Shown here piece by piece: positions 16,607-24,530 of a stretch of 64,000 nucleotides of DNA (positions are counted from its first letter, which is position 1; each line of letters starts with the position of its first letter). A program made the position numbers and the translations under genes. Under the pieces are notes generated by a model that saw only the letters and a program-made list of their open reading frames with translations, had not been told where the DNA came from and did no database searches. Source of the stretch: an uncultured Bacteroidia bacterium (GTDB lineage Bacteria > Bacteroidota > Bacteroidia > Bacteroidales > F082); the NCBI GenBank assembly GCA_902800965.1, contig CADCGK010000002.1, forward strand, positions 1 through 64,000. Reading direction: 5' to 3'.

Positions 16607-18370
16607 TTATTCAATGAATGCAATAGTTTCTCCTTTGGCAACCCGCTTTCCTTGTTCAGCGGTTGCTTCGACGATCTTACCTGGCCACAGCGCATAAACA
16701 GGTTCCATGCCATGTTCGCTGTTGATGGCGCACAGCAAGTCGCCTTCCTTATAAACGGTGCCGGGAGCAGGAGCTATCGACTTGTCGTCAAAATCGACCT
16801 CCCACATCACGATGCCGCTCACAGGGGCAATGACAGGTTCAGCGTTGGGATGACGCAAGGCACGGAGATCTGGTATCTTGGCCTCACCGCCAGCCTTCTC
16901 GAACTTAGCCTTCATCTTGGCTTCCAGCTCTTGGTTAAAGCGACGCTTGGCTTCGCCTGACTTATATTCACGGTATTGCTTCTCGTGCATGGCAAACTCG
17001 AAGAGCTCTTCGTCGTCCTGACCGCGATCCCAGCCTTCTTTCTCCATCATCTCGATGAAGTGCGGCAAGGCGTTCGGGTAGTTGTCCTGCGGGTTGCCGG
17101 TGAAGAATTCCAAGCCTTTCTTCTTGGCCAGTTCCACGATTTCGGGAGCGAGGGTGCCCGGCAGCTTGCCTGCCTTGCCGAGGATCATATCCCATGCGGC
17201 AGGGTCGATGGAAGTCTCGTAACGCGGCTCGCCCTTGCTCAGCGCGAAGAGGTTCATCAAGGCTATGTTCTTGGTATATTGGCTGAACGGCGTCACCAAA
17301 GGTGGGTTGCCGAGTTTCGGCCAGATGTCCTGCACCTCTTGGAAGAGTTCGACTAGCATCTCGTCCTCGCTCAGAGCCGGCAGACCTTGCTTTTCACGGT
17401 TCATGTTGATGGCGGCGTGCACCGGTTTGAGGTCGGCCATCAGCGAACCCATCATGCCACCGGGAAGGCCGCAGCCTACCAGCAGCGAGTTGATGTAACG
17501 GTTACGCGGGTCGATCCAGTAGCCGAGGAAGTCATCGATGAAGCTCTGCGTCATGCTACGAGCGGCCATATAGGTCTTCATGTCGATGTCCTTCACAAGG
17601 AAACCGGCGTCTTTTAGCATGGCTTGCACGCTGATGACATCGGGATGGACAGTACCCCATGACAGTGGCTCCATGGCCACATCGACATAGTCACAGCCAG
17701 CCTTGCAGACCTCAAGCATTGAAGCCATTGAGAGGCCTGGTGTGGTATGACCGTGGTATTGCACCTTGATTTCAGGATGGTTTTTCTTGATATGATCGAC
17801 GATGCGGCCCAAGCTGACGGGGCGACCCACGCCAGCCATGTCCTTCAGGGCGATTTCCTTGGCACCAGCTTCAATCAGCTGGTCAGCGATATGCATATAA
17901 TACTCAGCGGTATGCACCTGTGAGTAGGTGATGCTCATGGCGGCTTGCGAAATCATGCCAGCTTCGTTGGCCCACTGGATGGACGGAATGATGTTACGCA
18001 CATCGTTGAGGCCGCAGAAAATACGAGTGATATCGACGCCTTGGGCTTTCTTCACCTTATACATGAGCTGTCGCACGTCGGCGGGGACAGGATTCATGCG
18101 CAATGCATTGAGGGCACGGTCCAGCATGTGGCACTCGATGCCGCCTTTATGCAAAGCTGCAGTAAAAGCGCGTACAGAAGGATTGGGATTCTCGCCATAG
18201 AGCAAATTGACCTGTTCGGCAGCACCTCCATTGGTCTCAACACGGTCGAAACAGCCCATGTCGATAATCAAAGGAGCAATTTGTTCCAATTGATCTTTGC
18301 GTGGCACGTATTTTCCTGACGACTGCCACATGTCGCGATATACCAGGCTAAACTTTACTTCTTTTTTCAT
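16607..18370 (-). CDS. Carboxyltransferase-type protein (PycB/OadA-like) with a biotinyl domain that lacks the biotin lysine
   Basis: 587 residues. The N-terminal TIM barrel is a pyruvate carboxylase/oxaloacetate decarboxylase carboxyltransferase: YRDMWQSSG near residue 12, FCGLNDVRN near 117, the carboxylated-Lys motif ALKDMAG near 173, and metal ligands in QYHGHTTPG near 203. A conserved PycB/OadA helical domain follows. The last ~75 residues fold like a biotinyl domain (PVIAPVSGIV ... GKRVAKGETIAFIE), but the place of the usual EAMKME reads NSEHGME, so no biotin can be attached here. The enzyme must borrow biotin from another carrier or act differently. Own promoter at 18391-18398. Confidence 0.85.
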   Translation of the reverse strand: MKKEVKFSLVYRDMWQSSGKYVPRKDQLEQIAPLIIDMGCFDRVETNGGAAEQVNLLYGENPNPSVRAFTAALHKGGIECHMLDRALNALRMNPVPADVRQLMYKVKKAQGVDITRIFCGLNDVRNIIPSIQWANEAGMISQAAMSITYSQVHTAEYYMHIADQLIEAGAKEIALKDMAGVGRPVSLGRIVDHIKKNHPEIKVQYHGHTTPGLSMASMLEVCKAGCDYVDVAMEPLSWGTVHPDVISVQAMLKDAGFLVKDIDMKTYMAARSMTQSFIDDFLGYWIDPRNRYINSLLVGCGLPGGMMGSLMADLKPVHAAINMNREKQGLPALSEDEMLVELFQEVQDIWPKLGNPPLVTPFSQYTKNIALMNLFALSKGEPRYETSIDPAAWDMILGKAGKLPGTLAPEIVELAKKKGLEFFTGNPQDNYPNALPHFIEMMEKEGWDRGQDDEELFEFAMHEKQYREYKSGEAKRRFNQELEAKMKAKFEKAGGEAKIPDLRALRHPNAEPVIAPVSGIVMWEVDFDDKSIAPAPGTVYKEGDLLCAINSEHGMEPVYALWPGKIVEATAEQGKRVAKGETIAFIE

Positions 18371-18390
18371 AAACTATACCTGACAATTTG

Positions 18391-18398
18391 CAAAGATA
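18391..18398 (-). promoter_or_regulatory. Promoter -7 element (TATCTTTG) of the carboxyltransferase gene
   Basis: Minus-strand TAnnTTTG match 20 bases before the ATG at 18370. Confidence 0.6.
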
Positions 18399-18437
18399 AC
18401 AAACTATTTCATTCTACTAAATAAAACTTTTCAACAA

Positions 18438-19430
18438 TTAGCGCTTTTCAGCGTGTTTTCTAGTTCTCCGACGATCCTTTGCCCACAAGCCATACACCTC
18501 ACTGACGTTGCCAGCCGTCGTGAAAGCCTTGATTTCGTTTTTGTCGAGATAAGCCATCAACGATGAGAACTCGTCATTGGTAAGCAGTGCTTCGAGCTCG
18601 ATCGACTTTTCATTGGTGTAGCCACCGATGACCTCATAGAGGGTGCAGCCGCGATCGAGGTCGTCGATGATGAAACGGCGGATGCGGTCGTAGTCCTTCG
18701 AAACGATGCAAACGCGCTTGCGCTGGTTGAGGTTGGCTGTGAACATATTCACCACCATACCGTTGATCCATGTGGCAATAAGGCCGATGATGACCATTTG
18801 GAAGGGGTTGATGGCAAAAGCGGTGAGGCAGATGATGGCACCCGCCACGCTCACCGACTTACCCATGTCGAAATGCAAGTACTTGTTGACGATCTTTGCC
18901 AGAATGTCAAGGCCGCCTGTGGAAGCGTTGATGGAGAACATCAGCGTTTGGGCTGCACTGAGGATGACAACACAGCAGAGCAGGTCGAACCAAGGGTTGC
19001 CCATCACCGAAAAGGCTGAGCTGGCATCGACGCCCATGTTGATCAAGTAATCGTTCGGGGTAGCCAGGTTCTCCCAAGGATACACCCATTCGCACACCTT
19101 GGTCAAGGGACCGAGGATCAAGGCGCAATAGACCGTTTTCAGACCAAATTCCTTACCGATGAGGAGGTAAGCCAAAATCAGCAGGATGGCGTTGATTACG
19201 GTAATCATCATTGACAGGCTGATGTTGATGCCCATACTCTGGAAGATGTTCGTCAACACGATGGAGAGACCCGAGATGGAGCCTACGATAAGTTTGCTGG
19301 GGACCAGAAAATAATAGACACAGATGGCGGTCATTACCATACCCAATGTCATGATAATCAGCTCAATCCAAAACTTCTTGCTGACCAAAGCCTGGCCGAT
19401 TTCTTTCAAGATATCATTTACCTTACTCAT
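18438..19430 (-). CDS. YitT family membrane protein
   Basis: 330 residues: five to six membrane helices in the YitT (DUF161) domain, with PSKLIVGSISGLSIVL, the glycine-rich INASTGGLDILAKIVNKY and the PFQMVIIGLIATWING helix, then a C-terminal DUF2179 domain (~230-310, RIRRFIIDDLDRGCTLYEV) of ferredoxin-like fold. The transported or sensed molecule of YitT proteins is unknown. A second YitT gene lies at 61271-62167. Upstream there is only a weak promoter-like GACCTTTG (minus strand, plus 19486-19493). Confidence 0.9.
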   Translation of the reverse strand: MSKVNDILKEIGQALVSKKFWIELIIMTLGMVMTAICVYYFLVPSKLIVGSISGLSIVLTNIFQSMGINISLSMMITVINAILLILAYLLIGKEFGLKTVYCALILGPLTKVCEWVYPWENLATPNDYLINMGVDASSAFSVMGNPWFDLLCCVVILSAAQTLMFSINASTGGLDILAKIVNKYLHFDMGKSVSVAGAIICLTAFAINPFQMVIIGLIATWINGMVVNMFTANLNQRKRVCIVSKDYDRIRRFIIDDLDRGCTLYEVIGGYTNEKSIELEALLTNDEFSSLMAYLDKNEIKAFTTAGNVSEVYGLWAKDRRRTRKHAEKR

Positions 19431-19529
19431 AAATGATTGATTTATAAATTTTTAATAAACAGAATAACGCTCGTTTTTGCGGCGGCAAAGGTCGCAATCT
19501 TTTTTGAGATAAAAAAGGAAACAGGCGAA

Positions 19530-19550
19530 ATAGTTTTAAACAAAAACTAT
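19530..19550. promoter_or_regulatory. Candidate operator: 8-bp inverted repeat ahead of the ADH-ALDH gene
   Basis: ATAGTTTT at 19530-19537 and its exact reverse complement AAAACTAT at 19543-19550 flank AAACA. The repeat ends one base before the -7 element, a typical place for a repressor site. The regulator is unknown; a redox regulator such as Rex would suit the target but the sequence is not a clear Rex site. Confidence 0.45.
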
Positions 19551-19551
19551 T

Positions 19552-19575
19552 TACCTTTGCGAGAAAATAAGGAGG
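19552..19575 (+). promoter_or_regulatory. Promoter -7 element and strong ribosome binding site of the ADH-ALDH gene
   Basis: TACCTTTG at 19552-19559 fits TAnnTTTG. AAGGAGG at 19569-19575, four bases before the ATG at 19580, is a near-perfect Shine-Dalgarno sequence, unusual among genes of this window, and fixes the start. Confidence 0.65.
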
Positions 19576-19579
19576 AAGC

Positions 19580-22216
19580 ATGGACACCTATATTATCAGA
19601 GAACAAATCCACCGTTTACCGGGTAAAGTGATCCACCATATTCCCATTCCTCAACCTGAAATAGTGGAAGGACATGCATCGCGAAAGCAAATCGGTGAGA
19701 TATGCCACCAATGCGGCTACAAGCAAGTGCTAGTGGTAACCGACAAGACCTTGAGCGGATTAGGCTACGAGCAAGCCATCACCCAATCATTGACCGAGTC
19801 AGGTGTGAGCTATTCCGTATTCAACGACATCAATTCCGAACCCAACATTGCCCTTATCGAAGCTGGTCGCAAGATGGCTTTGGAGTATCAATCCGAATGT
19901 TTGATCGCTTTAGGAGGCGGATCGGTGATGGACACTTGCAAGATGATTGCCGCTGGTGTGAAGATGCCACATCTCAGCATCAAGGCTTTGCTGCTGAAGT
20001 TTTTGCCCGTTCCCGACAAGACCCTTCCCATCATTGCCGTACCCTCCACTGCTGGCACCGGAGCCGAAGTCACGGTAGGTGCCGTGGTCACCAACCACCA
20101 TGGAGCCAAGGGATCCACTGTGCTGATAGGTCTCGACGTGACCCATGTCGTGCTCGACAGTGAACTCACCATCCATGCACCTCAAAAGGTAACGGCTGCC
20201 TGTGGCATGGACGCCCTCAGCCATTGCATCGAAGGGGCAGTGAGCGATGTGGATGTGGACGAAGAAGACATGAGACTCTCCATGGAAGGTGTCAAGTTAA
20301 TCCTTCAGCACCTCCCCACTGTGATGAAAGAGCCGGAAAACATCGAGGCACGTCTTGGTATGTGCCGTGCCGCCATGTACGGAGGCAACGCAATCAACAC
20401 CCAGCTGGCTGGTTATGTGCACGCTTTCGCCCATAGCATCGGCGCCAAATACCATGTCCCCCACGGCCAAGCCATCTCCTTGATGCTCCTTCCTGTGTTG
20501 GAATACCAGAAAAACGCCTGCATGGAGAAATATGCCGCACTTGCCAGATATTGCAACATTGCGGGCAAAGACGCCACTGACGAGAAGGCTGCCGAACTAT
20601 TCCTGCAAGCGATCCGCCAGCTGATGGAACAATGCAGCATGGATCAGCTCGTCTCTCCCGTCAGGGCCTGCGATCACGAAGAGCTGACCCGCATGATCGC
20701 CAAGGACTCCATCAACTATTCCGCTCCCATCACGCTTAACAACAACGATATCAAACAGATTTTGGATACAGTTACTCCAACAGGGACGGAAAACGGAGAA
20801 CAGAGAACGGAAAAAGAAATAAAAGAGATCGTTGCAAACCAACGGAAATACTTCCGTAGCGGCACCACCCTTCCGATAAAATGGAGAATCAAGCAACTCA
20901 AAAAGCTGAAGAAAGCCGTTCTCGAACATGAAAAGGAATTTGAGGACGCCCTAGCCGAAGACTTGGGACGCAGCGCGGTTGAGGCCTACCTTTGCGACAT
21001 CGGTCCCATCATCGTCGAAGTCAACGAGATGATCCGTGGGTTACGCCGCTGGGCAAGGCCAGAGCGGCATTTCAGCGGCTTCATGTGTTTCCCCAGCATG
21101 GTCACCAAGGTGTATAAGATGCCTTACGGTGTGTCGCTGGTTATCAGCCCCTTCAACTTCCCCATCCTGCTTACCATCGGAGTGGTGGCCGCAGCCATGG
21201 CGGGAGGCAACACCGTGGTCGTCAAGTCCAGCTCCAAGTCGGCAGCAAGCACCTTAGCACTCAAGAAGTTCTTCGCCGAGGTGTTTCCGCCCGAATACGT
21301 CACTTTGATTGACGGAGGGCACGACGTGGCCGATATGTGCCTTGCCCAGCGTTTTGACAAGATCTTCTATACCGGCTCACCGTCCGTGGGCAAGCATGTG
21401 TTGGCCGAAGCCGCCAAAAACCTCACTCCCGTGGCCTTGGAGCTCGGCGGTGAGACGGGTAACTGGTGCGTCGTGCGCAAGGATGCCAATTTGAAAGACG
21501 CCGCCCGCAAGATCGCCTTCTTCAAGCTTTGCAATGCCGGACAGATCTGCATCAACATCAACCAGATTGCTGTGGCAGAAGAGGTGGCAGAGCCTTTCTT
21601 GAAAGAATTGAAGAAAGCCTTTGTGGCTCAAATCGGAGAACATGGCGAGAGCAACCCCGAATATCCCAAGCTCATCACCGAAGGTGCCTTCGAAAAATGC
21701 GCCAACTTGGCTGATGAATACCGCGATCGCATCATCTTCGGTGGTGTTGGTGACAAAGAATCCCGTCGCTATGCCCCCACCATGATCTATCCTGTGGATA
21801 TCAACGAGCATATCGTACAGCACGAATTGTTCTGCCCCTTGCTGCCCATCGTTCCTTTCAAGGACGCCGAAGTCGATGCCTTGATGGAGACCATCGCCGA
21901 CCGCGAGCATCCCTTGGCGATGTACCTATTCACCAAGGACATGAAATGGGCCAACCGCGTGATGCGCACCCAGCAATATGGTGGCGGCTGCATCAACGAA
22001 GTATGCATCCACATGATGGTAAAGGGGGTTCCGTTCAACGGCACAGGCCATTCCGGCATGGGCGCTTATCATGGTGAGTGGGGCTTCAGGGAGTTTACCC
22101 ATCCCCAGACCGTGCTCAAGGGCAGAAAACGGTTCAATCTGTCGTTACGGGAGCATCCATACGGCGAAGAGATTGGCGAGAAGAAGATGAAACTCTTAAA
22201 GCTATTCGAACGTTGA
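19580..22216 (+). CDS. Fused iron-type alcohol dehydrogenase and aldehyde dehydrogenase
   Basis: 878 residues. Residues ~20-395 form an iron-dependent alcohol dehydrogenase: GGGSVMDT near 111, PSTAGTGAEVT, and metal ligands in ACGMDALSHCIEG and HAFAHSIGAKYHVPHGQ. After a polar linker (~397-413) residues ~415-860 form an NAD(P)-dependent aldehyde dehydrogenase: SPFNFP with the oxyanion Asn, ELGGE with the general base Glu, and the nucleophile Cys in NAGQIC. Both halves look intact, so it could interconvert an alcohol, its aldehyde and the acid. The order is the reverse of AdhE (ALDH-ADH), and the ALDH half resembles non-acylating enzymes. The linker DNA is made of repeat words like those in spacers. 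Confidence 0.9.
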   Translation: MDTYIIREQIHRLPGKVIHHIPIPQPEIVEGHASRKQIGEICHQCGYKQVLVVTDKTLSGLGYEQAITQSLTESGVSYSVFNDINSEPNIALIEAGRKMALEYQSECLIALGGGSVMDTCKMIAAGVKMPHLSIKALLLKFLPVPDKTLPIIAVPSTAGTGAEVTVGAVVTNHHGAKGSTVLIGLDVTHVVLDSELTIHAPQKVTAACGMDALSHCIEGAVSDVDVDEEDMRLSMEGVKLILQHLPTVMKEPENIEARLGMCRAAMYGGNAINTQLAGYVHAFAHSIGAKYHVPHGQAISLMLLPVLEYQKNACMEKYAALARYCNIAGKDATDEKAAELFLQAIRQLMEQCSMDQLVSPVRACDHEELTRMIAKDSINYSAPITLNNNDIKQILDTVTPTGTENGEQRTEKEIKEIVANQRKYFRSGTTLPIKWRIKQLKKLKKAVLEHEKEFEDALAEDLGRSAVEAYLCDIGPIIVEVNEMIRGLRRWARPERHFSGFMCFPSMVTKVYKMPYGVSLVISPFNFPILLTIGVVAAAMAGGNTVVVKSSSKSAASTLALKKFFAEVFPPEYVTLIDGGHDVADMCLAQRFDKIFYTGSPSVGKHVLAEAAKNLTPVALELGGETGNWCVVRKDANLKDAARKIAFFKLCNAGQICININQIAVAEEVAEPFLKELKKAFVAQIGEHGESNPEYPKLITEGAFEKCANLADEYRDRIIFGGVGDKESRRYAPTMIYPVDINEHIVQHELFCPLLPIVPFKDAEVDALMETIADREHPLAMYLFTKDMKWANRVMRTQQYGGGCINEVCIHMMVKGVPFNGTGHSGMGAYHGEWGFREFTHPQTVLKGRKRFNLSLREHPYGEEIGEKKMKLLKLFER

Positions 22217-23827
22217 ATCAACAATCTGAATGGCCCATTCGTGGGCTAATCCCGAGCCGACAGCTTTAGTGATAACATAAAGCTGCGTGCCGTTGGAGCG
22301 GGCGAACACAAAGTAGGGTTTAGCTTCGTAAAACACTATTTCTTCACCGTCAACGACAGAATAGTCCTCCAGTTTCCTTTTGGTAATGTAGGACAGGTTG
22401 TCGGAGTTGTACACATAGACATAAGGAACGATGGACTCATTATACCAGGAATCCTCTTGTAAGACGAGATAAAGTTCATTCTTAAGGTCAAGCTGATCAA
22501 GCCAAGCAACAGTTCTGTAGTTGCCCTCAAGTGTAATAGTACCGTTATAGATCATATCTTGGCTTTGTACCTCGCTAGTCTTGAATACTGTTCCGCTGCG
22601 AGTGAACAAACGTTCACCGTCTTCCGCAAACCACAGGTCACCATTCATTCTGTAATCGCCATGGTAAGGAGAATCATAGAGATAATTAGCCGTGCCGTTT
22701 TGAATGTCGAATTTTTGGATATCCGAGGGAGATATATTGTTATCGGCGCTATATACATACTTCCCTGAAGGATGCAGCTTGGCTTTGGTTCCCGCATAGA
22801 TATTGTGACCAGTGTGTTCGGTTTCAAGTGCATAGGGAGTGGTGACGTTGATGCATCTGATGGTGGTCCACTGGTCTTGGGTAGGAAAGACATAGGTCCA
22901 GCCGTCATTGGTCAGCACGATGTCGAGGGCGTTGCATGAGACATCATTAACAGTAAGCACGGTTTCTGTCAGAAGGTCAACATAGGTAACGTGTGAGTCA
23001 TGACCCACGACCGCTTTGGTGCCGTCAGGCGAAACGGAGACACAAGTCGGAATATAGGACAATGCCACAGCGCTTATCTCTTGCGTGTCGGGATGATAGA
23101 TGTTCAGTGTTGCGTCGCCAGCAACGTACACCAGCAGGTCTGTGGCTTTGGCATATTCGGCATCCACCACATCATTAGGTAGCATGAGTTTTTTCTCGAT
23201 AATAAGGGGCACCGTGTCCACATTGCCATCGATGCTGACATACAATGCGGGATTTGTCTCAGTTAACAGGTTCTCACGGTCAATGGTGACGGTAATGTCG
23301 GTATTTCCCAGCATCGACAACTGACCCGACGAAGAGGAGAGACTGGCGAAGGTCGTGGAAGACGTTATTGCGTAGTCCAGTGTGGTGTTGCCTTGATTAT
23401 GGATGTGCATAATCGCCTCATCCTCGCCTATCGGATAGAACAACTTATTGGTAAGGGTATAGTTCGTATAGTCTTCGGGCAAGCCCAACAGCTTCACCGT
23501 CTTGTCGTCGAACGCCGTAGTAAGGTAAAGGTTGTCTTCCATAACGACCATGGGGTCATAGAGATAAGAGGAAAGGGTGAGTTGCACCGTCTCGCCTTCC
23601 GAAATCTGCCCCGAAGCAGGTGATACGGCAATCCAATTGGGTGCATAAACGTAGAACTTTCTGCTTTCCGGATTGTTGGTGGTCACGTTGAGAGTGAGGG
23701 TCTGGTTTCCTTTGAAAACCAGCGTGTCGGCCGAGACGGTCAGTTGGGGCTCTGTGGGTTTGCCGCAACTCACCATCAGCAAAGCAACCCCGATGAACAG
23801 CAACAATGTAACATTCTTTCTTTTCAT
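22202..23827 (-). CDS. BACON-domain surface lipoprotein with beta-propeller-like region
   Basis: 541 residues. Signal peptide with lipobox LMVSC (Cys near residue 21). Then a BACON-type Ig fold (~28-95, LTVSADTLVFKGN ... WIAVSPASGQISEGE) and a second one (~110-210). Residues ~220-530 form repeated beta sheets with phrases such as CVSVSPDGTKAVVGHD and KLHPSGKYVYSADNN, typical of YVTN/WD-like propellers. Probably an outer-surface protein that binds glycans or proteins. It is 18 bases downstream of a barrel protein gene and shares its promoter. Its 3' end overlaps the ADH-ALDH gene by 15 bases (convergent). Confidence 0.8.
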   Translation of the reverse strand: MKRKNVTLLLFIGVALLMVSCGKPTEPQLTVSADTLVFKGNQTLTLNVTTNNPESRKFYVYAPNWIAVSPASGQISEGETVQLTLSSYLYDPMVVMEDNLYLTTAFDDKTVKLLGLPEDYTNYTLTNKLFYPIGEDEAIMHIHNQGNTTLDYAITSSTTFASLSSSSGQLSMLGNTDITVTIDRENLLTETNPALYVSIDGNVDTVPLIIEKKLMLPNDVVDAEYAKATDLLVYVAGDATLNIYHPDTQEISAVALSYIPTCVSVSPDGTKAVVGHDSHVTYVDLLTETVLTVNDVSCNALDIVLTNDGWTYVFPTQDQWTTIRCINVTTPYALETEHTGHNIYAGTKAKLHPSGKYVYSADNNISPSDIQKFDIQNGTANYLYDSPYHGDYRMNGDLWFAEDGERLFTRSGTVFKTSEVQSQDMIYNGTITLEGNYRTVAWLDQLDLKNELYLVLQEDSWYNESIVPYVYVYNSDNLSYITKRKLEDYSVVDGEEIVFYEAKPYFVFARSNGTQLYVITKAVGSGLAHEWAIQIVDSTFE

Positions 23828-23845
23828 GACTTTGGTGTTTTTGTT

Positions 23846-24403
23846 TTACCATTCGAAACATACTCTAACACCGATACCCGACGGATTGATTTTGCCCTCT
23901 AAATACTCGGTATGCATATACCCGAAGGCATCAATATAGGATTCGGAGTAATTGTATTTGATTTTACTGTAATACGTTCCTACCACCATTATGCTGAAGG
24001 CAAGGTCACTTTTGGTTGCGAAACGGGCGCCAATGGCCAAATCTCCATAAGCTCCCATGTTTTCCCTGATATAGGAGCCAAGGCGCAGACTCACAAAGGG
24101 ATTGACCCTGGAGCAGCTCAAGAAGACATAACGGGCATTGGCGAATATGGGAACGAACAAATAGTCAGCATTCCACTCAAACGCAGCACCCAAGCCTGCA
24201 TATATGTGTTCGTTGAGGAAAACCCCGTGTGTGGTGGAGAGCTGTATGGTGGCAGGCATATTCTCGTCAAAATGCCAGCTGTTTGTCAATTCGAGGGAGC
24301 CTCGATATCCTTCAGGAATACGGACTCCGGTAATTTCGTCATTCTGCGCAATTGCACCAAGTACAAAAAGCGACAATACAAAAGTCAATAATAATCTTTT
24401 CAT
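23846..24403 (-). CDS. Outer-membrane beta-barrel protein of unknown function
   Basis: 185 residues; signal peptide ending at GAIAQ. Mature part is a series of amphipathic strands (GLGAAFEWNADYLFVPIFANARYVF in two parts, YFVS-like aromatic girdles, DLAFSIMVVGTYY) and it ends VRVCFEW, with the aromatic C-terminal residue expected for BAM-dependent barrels. First gene of a pair with the BACON lipoprotein, which may be its surface partner. No homologue family recognised. Confidence 0.75.
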   Translation of the reverse strand: MKRLLLTFVLSLFVLGAIAQNDEITGVRIPEGYRGSLELTNSWHFDENMPATIQLSTTHGVFLNEHIYAGLGAAFEWNADYLFVPIFANARYVFLSCSRVNPFVSLRLGSYIRENMGAYGDLAIGARFATKSDLAFSIMVVGTYYSKIKYNYSESYIDAFGYMHTEYLEGKINPSGIGVRVCFEW

Positions 24404-24454
24404 CTCTTTTTGGGTATTAAGGTCGTTTATCTCTTGATTTTATCATATTATTTG

Positions 24455-24462
24455 CAAATTTA
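24455..24462 (-). promoter_or_regulatory. Promoter -7 element (TAAATTTG) of the barrel-lipoprotein pair
   Basis: Minus-strand TAnnTTTG match 51 bases before the ATG at 24403. It is back to back with the ygiQ promoter at 24507. Confidence 0.5.
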
Positions 24463-24506
24463 CATATTCTTTTTGAACCAGAAGATATCTACGGGGTTTA
24501 TTTTCC

Positions 24507-24514
24507 TATCTTTG
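24507..24514 (+). promoter_or_regulatory. Promoter -7 element (TATCTTTG) of the ygiQ gene
   Basis: TAnnTTTG match 16 bases before the GTG at 24531, so the leader is about 10-12 bases. Confidence 0.6.
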
Positions 24515-24530
24515 CATCAAATAACAATCT

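Noticed and set aside
19486..19493. GACCTTTG as the promoter of the YitT gene at 19430
   Set aside because: The first conserved T of TAnnTTTG is replaced by G and no -33 box is seen; left as a weak possibility only.
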